Assembly: GCA_913043275.1 (NCBI GenBank)
Contig: CAJWLL010000003.1
Span: 62,001 to 126,000, forward strand
Direction of reading: 5' to 3'
DNA from: an uncultured Flavobacteriaceae bacterium
GTDB lineage: Bacteria; Bacteroidota; Bacteroidia; Flavobacteriales; Flavobacteriaceae
Length of the DNA stretch: 64,000 bases
Within the stretch, counting starts at the first letter, position 1. Each line of letters opens with the position of its first letter. This document shows, in pieces, positions 35,898-43,278 of the stretch. The position numbers were made by a program, and so were the translations under genes. The notes below the pieces were generated by a model. The model had not been told where the DNA came from. It did no database searches and saw nothing but the letters and a program-made list of their open reading frames with translations.

Positions 35898-36538
35898 GCC
35901 GGTTGCCATTCTGAAGGGGAAGTCCTCCAAGATTTGAGTACTGAAATCTCTTCAGCTTTAATAGAATTGGATTTTTCGGCTTCAATGATCAAATGATGAT
36001 AATCACTTAAAGTATGTAGTTGGACTTTCTCAGCTTTGAAATTTTCCACAGCCAAATCAAAACCATAATCGAATAACCCTAACATCCCCAAGACCTTGAC
36101 CCCTTCTTTCCTAAGTGCTTTTACAGCATTGAGACTACTTTTTCCTGTGGAGATCAAATCTTCTATTACCAATACTTTTTTATCGGGGTCAAGCTGGCCT
36201 TCAATTTGACTTTGTCTTCCATGTGACTTAGGCTCCGGTCTAACATATATAAAAGGAGCATTCAGAACATCAGCAACCAACATTCCAATTCCAATAGCTC
36301 CTGTGGCTACTCCTGCAACTACAAAGCCTTCATCGTATATTTTTTGGGTTTGTTCTGCTATTTTTTGAGCCAAAAAACTTCTTGTTTTTGGATAAGAAAG
36401 GGCTATTCTGTTATCACAGTAAATTGGGGACTTCCAACCACTAGCCCAAGTAAAGGGATTTTTGGGATTCAATTTTATTGCTTTAATTTGTAATAGGGAT
36501 ATCGCTGTCTGCTTGGCGGTCTCTTGATCATAAATCAT
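35894..36538 (-). CDS. pyrE: Orotate phosphoribosyltransferase
   Basis: A 214-residue enzyme of pyrimidine synthesis that makes OMP from orotate and PRPP. The PRPP-binding motif VLVIEDLISTGKSS and the flexible loop region KSHGRQSQIEG are present, with FTWASGWKSPIYCDNR near the N-terminus. A frame extends upstream to 36613, but MIYDQETAKQ (ATG at 36538) is the family N-terminus and the longer form would overlap the divergent NUDIX gene by about 70 nt. Confidence 0.95.
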   Translation of the reverse strand: MIYDQETAKQTAISLLQIKAIKLNPKNPFTWASGWKSPIYCDNRIALSYPKTRSFLAQKIAEQTQKIYDEGFVVAGVATGAIGIGMLVADVLNAPFIYVRPEPKSHGRQSQIEGQLDPDKKVLVIEDLISTGKSSLNAVKALRKEGVKVLGMLGLFDYGFDLAVENFKAEKVQLHTLSDYHHLIIEAEKSNSIKAEEISVLKSWRTSPSEWQPA

Positions 36539-36544
36539 ATACAA

Positions 36545-37147
36545 ATGTATAAAGTTTTTTTCAATAGAAAATTTGTTTTGCTGACCACCCAAATCATTGA
36601 TCACGAAGATCAAACCCCTTTATTCTACATTAAGTTTATCGACCAAAAACAAATAATTTCTGCTTTAAAATCCAAAAAAATAAAGGGGATTTATTTGTAT
36701 CATGCCAAGGAAGATAAGTTGTGGAAACACATGTTGAAAATTTTTTCAAAGGTAGAGGCTGCTGGAGGTCTTGTAGAGCACCGAAATGGTAAATTTTTGT
36801 TCATCTATAGAAATAATAAATGGGACTTACCAAAAGGTAAAATTGAAAAAAAAGAAATATTGATCGATGGTGCTGTTAGAGAAGTGATGGAGGAAACAGG
36901 AGTAAGGGATTTGATTGTCAAAAAGAGTCTCAACAATACCTTTCACCTTTTTTCGAAGAACGGTAGTTATAAGTTAAAGAAAACGTATTGGTATTTGATG
37001 ACTACTTCTTACGAGGGTATTTTAGAACCTCAGTTGGAAGAAGGAATTGTTATGGCCGATTGGAAAACCAAGGAGGAGGTTCCCGATTTGATGGAAAATG
37101 CTTACCCAAACATTAAATTGCTTTTTGAAGAAATTGATTTGAATTAA
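36545..37147 (+). CDS. NUDIX hydrolase
   Basis: A 200-residue protein with a perfect Nudix box: G-x5-E-x7-REVMEETG, starting at GKIEKKEILIDG, preceded by KWDLPKGK. The N-terminal 70 residues (MYKVFFNRKFVLLT) are an extension seen in flavobacterial homologues. The substrate is unknown. The ATG at 36545 lies 6 nt from the divergent pyrE start, so both genes share a very short promoter region. The stop overlaps coaD's stop by 4 nt. Confidence 0.88.
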   Translation: MYKVFFNRKFVLLTTQIIDHEDQTPLFYIKFIDQKQIISALKSKKIKGIYLYHAKEDKLWKHMLKIFSKVEAAGGLVEHRNGKFLFIYRNNKWDLPKGKIEKKEILIDGAVREVMEETGVRDLIVKKSLNNTFHLFSKNGSYKLKKTYWYLMTTSYEGILEPQLEEGIVMADWKTKEEVPDLMENAYPNIKLLFEEIDLN

Positions 37148-37596
37148 ACCCTCACTTTCGAGGGGACTAGTTCTCTATAATTACCCTGATTTGATATAAT
37201 CTCCCTCACAATACTGCTGCTGATAAAAGAAGTTTTGGTTGCGGTAAGGAGAAAAACAGTTTTAATTCCAGACAATTTTCTATTGGTCTCGGCAATGGCC
37301 TTTTCAAATTCAAAATCAGCAGAATTTCTCAAACCTCTTAAAATAAAATCAGCTTTAATTTTTTTACAAAATTCAATAGTCAATCCCTCATATTGACTTA
37401 CCGAAATGTTTTTATACTGAGCAAAGGTCTCTTCGACAAAAGTCATCCTTTTTTTTGTTGAAAACATGTATTTCTTTTCGGAGTTGGTACCCACCCCGAT
37501 AATGATTTCATCAAAAAGCGGAATACTTTGTTTGATGATGTCCAAATGGCCCAAGGTAATGGGGTCAAAGGAACCGGGAAAAACTGCACGTTTCAT
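37144..37596 (-). CDS. coaD: Phosphopantetheine adenylyltransferase
   Basis: A 150-residue nucleotidyltransferase of coenzyme A synthesis. The FPGSFDPITLGHLDII stretch contains the T-x-GH form of the HxGH motif, and ISSSIVREI is the C-terminal ISSTxVR motif. ADFILRGLRNSADFEFE is also typical. It lies 4 nt after ddl on the same strand. Confidence 0.96.
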   Translation of the reverse strand: MKRAVFPGSFDPITLGHLDIIKQSIPLFDEIIIGVGTNSEKKYMFSTKKRMTFVEETFAQYKNISVSQYEGLTIEFCKKIKADFILRGLRNSADFEFEKAIAETNRKLSGIKTVFLLTATKTSFISSSIVREIISNQGNYRELVPSKVRV

Positions 37597-37600
37597 GTCA

Positions 37601-38590
37601 CTAAATTAGTGGTTTTTTCATTGCCTCTGTTAGCAATAACTCAAAAAAGTCCGTTAATTTAATTCCTGCAGCACTGAGTTGCTGAGGGATAAGACTAGCA
37701 TCCGTAAAACCAGGGACCGTATTGACCTCTAACAAATGGGGAATACTATTTACAATAATGAATTCACTCCTACAAACTCCCTTGAGTCCCAATTGATGGT
37801 ATAGTTTTTTGATGGTGGCATGAACTTTAATTATGGAGATTTCGTTAATTCTGGCTGGAGTTATTTCCTCAGATTTTCCATTGTATTTTGCATCAAAGTC
37901 AAAAAAATCGTTTTCCGAAATGATTTCGGTTATGGGCAATATAATGACTTTACCATTCAAAACATATGACCCTACAGATATTTCTGTTCCAACTAAAGCA
38001 GATTCGATGATTAATTGATCATCTTCTTTTAGGGCCGAATTTACTGCATTTTTTAAGGCTTTTTTTTCATATACTTTTACAATTCCATAGCTACTTCCTG
38101 AACGATTGGGTTTGACAAAACAGGGTATACCTACTTTTTTTTCAATTGTATCAATATCTAAAAGGTCTCCAAGATCAAAGTCAAATGATTTTGCAATTGG
38201 AATATGCCATTCTTTTACCTTTTTCAGAAAATCTCTTTTGTTAAAAGTCAGAGCCGCAATTTTTTGACTGCAGCTGGTGTGAGGTATTTGCAGTTGATCT
38301 AAACTTTTTGCCAATTGTCCATCCTCCCCTGGTTCTCCATGAATTGCGTTAAACACTACATCGAAATGAATAATTTTTTCATCTATTTTGAATGTGAAAT
38401 CTTTTTGATTAAGGAGAAATTTGTTTTCTTGTTGGTCCAAGACAGTCCAGTGGTTTTTATCTACTATTATTTTGAAGCAGTTCCATCTGGATTGACGTAA
38501 AACTTGGTAGACAGTATTTCCGCTTTTAAGAGAAATTTCTCGCTCGGAAGAATGTCCTCCCATTGCGATACCAACTACTTTTTTACTCAT
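37601..38590 (-). CDS. ddl: D-alanine--D-alanine ligase
   Basis: A 329-residue ATP-grasp ligase that makes the D-Ala-D-Ala end of peptidoglycan precursors. GGHSSEREISLKSG at the N-terminus, IPCFVKPNRSGSSYGI, ESALVGTEISVG and LEVNTVPGFTDASLIP cover the ATP and substrate sites. An in-frame extension to 38641 is not needed: MSKKVVGIAMGG is the family start. Divergent from the PASTA gene. Confidence 0.95.
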   Translation of the reverse strand: MSKKVVGIAMGGHSSEREISLKSGNTVYQVLRQSRWNCFKIIVDKNHWTVLDQQENKFLLNQKDFTFKIDEKIIHFDVVFNAIHGEPGEDGQLAKSLDQLQIPHTSCSQKIAALTFNKRDFLKKVKEWHIPIAKSFDFDLGDLLDIDTIEKKVGIPCFVKPNRSGSSYGIVKVYEKKALKNAVNSALKEDDQLIIESALVGTEISVGSYVLNGKVIILPITEIISENDFFDFDAKYNGKSEEITPARINEISIIKVHATIKKLYHQLGLKGVCRSEFIIVNSIPHLLEVNTVPGFTDASLIPQQLSAAGIKLTDFFELLLTEAMKKPLI

Positions 38591-38649
38591 GAATAAGCTT
38601 TTAACAAATGTATTGCATTTAAAATTAATCCTTAAGCCCATTGATTTAT

Positions 38650-38657
38650 TATCTTTG
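38650..38657 (+). promoter_or_regulatory. -7 box upstream of the PASTA gene
   Basis: TATCTTTG matches TAnnTTTG and ends 15 nt before the ATG at 38673. No TTG sits at the expected -33 spacing. Confidence 0.42.
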
Positions 38658-38672
38658 TGAAGTTATAAAACA

Positions 38673-39227
38673 ATGAATTTCTTTAGGTTTCTTTTTAGCA
38701 AAACGTTGGTAATACAATTGATCCTTGCCTTTTTGGTGGGAATCTTTTTTGTCTATTTAAGCCTAAATTTTTTAAAAGTCATCACCTTTCACGATAAATA
38801 TCAAGAAGTACCTGATTTAAAAGGCATTAACTTGGTCAACTTACCCCAAATTATAGTGGATAAAAACCTCAGATATGAAATTATTGATTCCTCAAAATTC
38901 ACTCCAAATTTACCACCGCTGACTATTATTGAGCACTTGCCAAGCGCCGGACAATTAGTGAAGAAAAATCGTAAGATTTATGTCACTTTAAATCCGTCTG
39001 GTTATAGGAAAATAAGTGTTCCTGATGTGGTTCAAATCACGCGAAGAAATGCAGAGGTCACTTTGATTTCGGTTGGATTTTCAATAGGTGAAATTAGCTA
39101 CAGAGACAATATTGGTAAGGATATGGTTTTAGAGATGCAATATAGGGGAGAGCCTATAGAGGTGGGAACACTTTTGCAAAAAAAAGTCGAAATAGATTTG
39201 GTATTAGGCAATGGGAAAAGAAAATAA
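38673..39227 (+). CDS. PASTA-domain membrane protein
   Basis: A 184-residue single-pass protein: one membrane helix (about 13-34) followed by two PASTA domains (about 40-105 with VPDLKG and LPSAGQLVKKNRKIYVTLN; about 110-180 with VPDVVQITRRNAE). PASTA domains usually bind muropeptides or beta-lactams; here there is no kinase or transpeptidase domain. It lies between ddl and rluD, overlapping rluD by 17 nt. Confidence 0.88.
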   Translation: MNFFRFLFSKTLVIQLILAFLVGIFFVYLSLNFLKVITFHDKYQEVPDLKGINLVNLPQIIVDKNLRYEIIDSSKFTPNLPPLTIIEHLPSAGQLVKKNRKIYVTLNPSGYRKISVPDVVQITRRNAEVTLISVGFSIGEISYRDNIGKDMVLEMQYRGEPIEVGTLLQKKVEIDLVLGNGKRK

Positions 39228-40251
39228 ACCAACTGTTGGAACCGAACTTACAAATGATCAATTGTATGAACATTATGCATTCCATTCCGATCCAGGACAA
39301 GAACCTTTAAGGGTAGATAAGTTCCTCATGAATCGGATTCAAAATGCTACCCGAAACAAGATACAGCAAGCTGCAAAATCAGGAGCCATAAAAGTCAATG
39401 AAATATCGGTAAAATCCAACTACAGGGTTAAAGGAGGAGATCAGATTAGGGTAGTGTTCTCTCATCCCCGTCATGAAAACTTATTGATCCCTGAAGCCAT
39501 GGATTTAGTCATTCTTTATGAAGACGATGATCTTATTGTGGTCAACAAAAAAGCAGGGATGGTAGTCCATCCTGGACATGGAAACTACAGTGGAACTTTG
39601 ATCAACGGTCTATTGTATCATTTCGAAAAATTACCCTTGAATTCGAGTAACAGACCGGGTTTAGTCCATCGTATTGATAAAGATACCAGTGGCCTATTAG
39701 TCATAGCCAAAACTGATAAGTCAATGGTTGATTTGTCTAAACAATTTCTATACAAAACTTCTTCTAGAAAGTACATTGCTTTGGTTTGGGGAGATGTTAA
39801 AGAAGATCAAGCTACCATAGAGGAGCACATTGGGAGGCATCCTCAAAACCGACTCCAAATGACTGTTTTTCCCGAGGCCAGTTCTGGGAAAATGGCCATT
39901 ACACACTACAGAGTAATTGAAAGATTTGGTTATGTTACCCTAATCGAATGTCGTTTGGAAACTGGTAGGACCCACCAAATTCGTGTGCACATGAAATATA
40001 TTGGTCATACTTTGTTCAATGACTCTCGATATGGAGGAGATAATATACTGAAGGGAACTACTTTCACCAAGTACAAACAATTTGTTCAGAATTGTTTTGC
40101 CCTATTGCCGCGTCAAGCCCTTCATGCGAAAACACTGGGGTTTGAGCATCCCTCCCAAAAAAAATGGATGGATTTCGACGCCCCTTTACCGGAGGATATG
40201 AAAGTGACCATTGACAAATGGAGAAATTACGCTCAGCATAAGCATTTCTAA
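39211..40251 (+). CDS. rluD: RluA-family pseudouridine synthase
   Basis: A 346-residue protein with an N-terminal S4 RNA-binding domain (about 28-100, LRVDKFLMNRI) and a pseudouridine synthase core. The catalytic aspartate is in HRIDKDTSGLLVIAKT; GRTHQIRVHM and RQALHAKTLGFEHP are also conserved. RluD modifies helix 69 of 23S rRNA; a related RluA/RluC target cannot be ruled out. Translation is probably coupled to the PASTA gene. Confidence 0.92.
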   Translation: MGKENKPTVGTELTNDQLYEHYAFHSDPGQEPLRVDKFLMNRIQNATRNKIQQAAKSGAIKVNEISVKSNYRVKGGDQIRVVFSHPRHENLLIPEAMDLVILYEDDDLIVVNKKAGMVVHPGHGNYSGTLINGLLYHFEKLPLNSSNRPGLVHRIDKDTSGLLVIAKTDKSMVDLSKQFLYKTSSRKYIALVWGDVKEDQATIEEHIGRHPQNRLQMTVFPEASSGKMAITHYRVIERFGYVTLIECRLETGRTHQIRVHMKYIGHTLFNDSRYGGDNILKGTTFTKYKQFVQNCFALLPRQALHAKTLGFEHPSQKKWMDFDAPLPEDMKVTIDKWRNYAQHKHF

Positions 40252-40328
40252 TTCTTTTATCGGTTTATACAATTCTTTTAAATTGGTTTTCAAGCGAATT
40301 CCTTATAAATTTGAAAAAAAAGTTTAAT

Positions 40329-41090
40329 ATGAAAATGGTTATCTCACCCGCAAAATCACTCAATTTTAAGTCTAATTTGCCAATTGAACAAATTTCATAT
40401 CCCTGTTTTCTGGCTGAGGCCAATCAAATCAATTCGCTTCTTAAAGAGAAGACTCCCGCTGAGCTTTCACAATTGATGAAAATGTCTGAAAAACTCGGTA
40501 ACCTGAACTGGGAAAGGAATCAGAATTTCAAAACACCGTTCAATAAAGCAAATGCTCGTCCAGCAGTTTATACTTTTGATGGTGATGTTTATACAGGATT
40601 AGATATTTATACCCTTCCCTTGGAAAAAGTTAAAGCTCTCCAAGATAGCCTAAGGATACTTTCAGGGCTATATGGTGTTTTAAAACCATTAGACTTAATT
40701 CAACCTTATCGGCTGGAGATGGGCACAGAAATACCCATTGATAAAAATAAGAATCTATATGACTTTTGGAGACAAAAAATCACCAACTTCATCAATGAAG
40801 AATTAGAGGAGAACGAGCTATTTTTAAATTTGGCTAGTAATGAATATTTCTTCTCCATAGACACTAAAATCTTAAAGGTAAAGGTCGTTACTCCACAGTT
40901 TAAGGATTTCAAAAATGGCACCCTAAAGATGATATCCTTTTATGCTAAGAAAGCCAGAGGAATGATGGTGCGCTATTTACTGGACAAGGAAAAGGTCACA
41001 GCCGACACCTTATTGGGTTTTGATTACGGTGGCTATGCCTATAGTGAGGATCACACCGAATCTCCTCTGTCTCCTGTTTTTATTAGATAA
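40329..41090 (+). CDS. yaaA: Peroxide stress protein YaaA (DUF328)
   Basis: A 253-residue YaaA/UPF0246 protein, a DNA-binding protein that limits iron and DNA damage during peroxide stress in E. coli. VISPAKSLNF at the N-terminus, VYTGLD, LSGLYGVLKPLDLIQPYRLEMGT in sections, and LASNEYF are conserved. The ATG at 40329 (MKMVISPAKS) is preferred over an upstream TTG at 40311. The last 8 nt overlap the convergent peptidase gene. Confidence 0.93.
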   Translation: MKMVISPAKSLNFKSNLPIEQISYPCFLAEANQINSLLKEKTPAELSQLMKMSEKLGNLNWERNQNFKTPFNKANARPAVYTFDGDVYTGLDIYTLPLEKVKALQDSLRILSGLYGVLKPLDLIQPYRLEMGTEIPIDKNKNLYDFWRQKITNFINEELEENELFLNLASNEYFFSIDTKILKVKVVTPQFKDFKNGTLKMISFYAKKARGMMVRYLLDKEKVTADTLLGFDYGGYAYSEDHTESPLSPVFIR

Positions 41091-41811
41091 GTCTGAGCAA
41101 GGAAGGGTCGATACCCATCACATGACTTTTGATGTATGACTTCAAAAACTCCTGGTTTAACTCATCTCCTCCCTTCAAATCTGGAGAAAATATCAATTCT
41201 CTATGGTCGAGTTTGAGGTACTGTTTAAGCATGGGTATGGATTTGGGGGCATAGCTGTAATGCCAAGGTTCATATTTAAAACCGCTTCTTTTTTCGTCTT
41301 TGGTATAGGGCATTAGGAAGCCATAGTCTTGGGCATGGTTTTCCATCCATTCCCTCAAAGTATTGTAGGGGCCGTCGTCGTGAAATTTTTGTGTAAGTAA
41401 AACATCACCCTCTTGAATGGAGGCTGCATTGATGACATCAATATCAGTACCCCAATGATGTCGAGAGGTACCGGGAATTGTTGAGTATTCAATAATTTTT
41501 CTGATTGCTTCTCCATCCTGCATCCCTTCGCTTTTAAATCTTGAAAATTTCCTGTTCCAAATACTTTTTTGTCTTTCAAAAGATCTGTAGGAAGAGACCA
41601 CTTTGATAGTGATACCCTGCTTTTGGGCTGCAGCAGACATTTCTCGGAAAGCTTTGTCAGCCTCAGGCAGTAAAGCGTAATTTTTTCCAACAAGCTTTGG
41701 AATTCCCTTTCCGATGAGTAAATTTGGGTCAGTATCCATGATTTTACCGGGTTGAAGATGGCTTAAGCCCATGATGGTCAAGCCCGCATTAATAAACTCT
41801 AATCGATTCAT
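41083..41811 (-). CDS. M15-family D-alanyl-D-alanine carboxypeptidase
   Basis: A 242-residue VanY-like zinc peptidase. The zinc site motifs SRHHWGTDID (SxHxxGxxxD) and EPWHYSY (the second His) are clear, and VVSSYRSFERQKSIW precedes them. The N-terminus (MNRLEFINAGLTIMGLSHLQPG) is weakly hydrophobic; export is not certain. The start is ATG 41811, since the longer frame would use TTG. It should trim peptidoglycan stem peptides. Confidence 0.88.
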   Translation of the reverse strand: MNRLEFINAGLTIMGLSHLQPGKIMDTDPNLLIGKGIPKLVGKNYALLPEADKAFREMSAAAQKQGITIKVVSSYRSFERQKSIWNRKFSRFKSEGMQDGEAIRKIIEYSTIPGTSRHHWGTDIDVINAASIQEGDVLLTQKFHDDGPYNTLREWMENHAQDYGFLMPYTKDEKRSGFKYEPWHYSYAPKSIPMLKQYLKLDHRELIFSPDLKGGDELNQEFLKSYIKSHVMGIDPSLLRLI

Positions 41812-41979
41812 AATCAATAAATTATTGATTTTGTTTTAAAAACAATTCCAAAATTGCATGGCTTTTGTCTTTAAATTTACCCCCTAAAATTACACTAATT
41901 TACAGGAGTTTAAAAAATGCCTAACAAAGGATATTTAATTTTTAATAAGTTTTAAAATCATTTGAACAGATTAGCTTAT

Positions 41980-41987
41980 TATCTTTG
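41980..41987 (+). promoter_or_regulatory. -7 box directly before the 41993 gene
   Basis: TATCTTTG ends only 5 nt before the ATG at 41993. A TTG occurs at 41962-41964, but the 15-nt spacing is shorter than usual. If used, the transcript would be leaderless or nearly so. Confidence 0.4.
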
Positions 41988-41992
41988 AAAGT

Positions 41993-42721
41993 ATGAAAAA
42001 AATCCACTTACTACTTTTTATATTGCCAATTGTGGTAATGGGTCAAGATCGCAAACCCATCAAGGGTCAGTTGATCTACAGAAATATCAATGTGGTAGCA
42101 GCCAATGTGGTCAATAATACTGCTCAGTTCAATACCATTACTGATTTGGATGGTGCTTTCGAAATTCCCGTCGCCTTGGGAGACGAAGTTGTATTTTCTT
42201 CTGTCCAATATTTGATCAGAACTGTCAAAATAACTCCTGAAATATTGAAAAAAAACAGATTGATTATCACGGTAAATGAAAAAATAAATGCCCTTGAAGA
42301 AGTAGTTGTAACCCCCGAAAATATGGAAAAGTTCCTTGACCTTAAAGAAGAAGAGTTTAAAGGCTATGACTACAACATAGACAAATCGACAAAATTAGAA
42401 AACACTATAGTCACTCAGGGGCAACTCAAGAACGGCATTAATATAATCAATGTTGCAAAATTGATTGCCAAAGCCGTAAGCAATAAATCGGAAGAAGAAA
42501 AACAAAAATTAAAACCCAGTGAAATACTTATCTATGTATTTAGCAATGAGTTTTTTGTTAATGATCTTGCACTTAAAAACGATCAAGTTACTGGTTTTTT
42601 AGAGTATATAGATAAAAATTTACCCTCTAAAAAATTACTCAAAACCGGTCAGCAATTTCAATTGATTGATTATTTGATTTCTGAGAGTCAAAATTATCGT
42701 GATAAATTAAGCTCCAAATGA
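41993..42721 (+). CDS. Secreted carboxypeptidase-regulatory-like domain protein
   Basis: A 242-residue secreted protein with a signal peptide (KKIHLLLFILPIVVMGQ). Residues about 20-100 form a CarboxypepD_reg-like beta-sandwich (IKGQLIYRNINV, TDLDGAFEIPVALGDEVVFSSVQY) and end in the typical LEEVVVTPE. The remaining 140 residues are helical and not recognised. It overlaps the following gene by 4 nt and precedes an M1 peptidase, a grouping seen repeatedly in flavobacteria. Function unknown. Confidence 0.75.
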   Translation: MKKIHLLLFILPIVVMGQDRKPIKGQLIYRNINVVAANVVNNTAQFNTITDLDGAFEIPVALGDEVVFSSVQYLIRTVKITPEILKKNRLIITVNEKINALEEVVVTPENMEKFLDLKEEEFKGYDYNIDKSTKLENTIVTQGQLKNGINIINVAKLIAKAVSNKSEEEKQKLKPSEILIYVFSNEFFVNDLALKNDQVTGFLEYIDKNLPSKKLLKTGQQFQLIDYLISESQNYRDKLSSK

Positions 42722-43230
42722 CCAAGTTATTTTTTGGGTTTTTATGCAGTCTTTTGGGGGCAGTTTCTTTCCATAATTTTTATGTTTCGACCACTTCGAT
42801 TCGGTTTGTGCCCGAGGAAAAATCGATACAAATCACAACACAGGTTTTTCTCGATGATTTTGAGTCTGTCCTCCAACAATTCGGCAACAAAAAGACCAAA
42901 TTGATACCGGAGGTTTCTCAGGATGATATCGACAGTTTGGTCGAAGACTATTTTCGAAAAAACATTACTTTCAAATCCCAGGGAAAAATAATGGATTTTG
43001 ATTTTCTAGGAAAAGTATACAAAAGTGATGTTTTAGTAGCTTATATGGAACTAAAAATGGATTCTGTAATGTCACAATTCAGCATAAAAAACACCATTTT
43101 CTTTGATTATTTACCTGATCAAAAAAACATCATTCATCTTAAGGTTTCTTCCAAAAGAAAAAGCTTTTTGGCGGTTTCCTCAAAATCCTTATTTGAAGTA
43201 CCAAATGATTTTTTTGATTTGAAGAATTAA
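42718..43230 (+). CDS. DUF6702-like secreted protein
   Basis: A 170-residue protein with an N-terminal hydrophobic signal (LFFGFLCSLLGAVSFH) and the motif HNFYVSTTSIRFVPEEKSIQ near the start, typical of DUF6702 proteins in Bacteroidota. FLDDFESVLQQ and LVEDYF also match my memory of the family. No catalytic site is visible. It is translationally coupled (ATGA) to the upstream gene and 48 nt before the M1 peptidase. Confidence 0.7.
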   Translation: MTKLFFGFLCSLLGAVSFHNFYVSTTSIRFVPEEKSIQITTQVFLDDFESVLQQFGNKKTKLIPEVSQDDIDSLVEDYFRKNITFKSQGKIMDFDFLGKVYKSDVLVAYMELKMDSVMSQFSIKNTIFFDYLPDQKNIIHLKVSSKRKSFLAVSSKSLFEVPNDFFDLKN

Positions 43231-43278
43231 CAGATTTTAAAAATTGCACTAAATTACCCCTTTTAAATACCCAACATT

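Noticed and set aside
36539-36613. N-terminal extension of PyrE
   Set aside because: It would overlap the divergent NUDIX gene; the family starts at MIYDQETAKQ.
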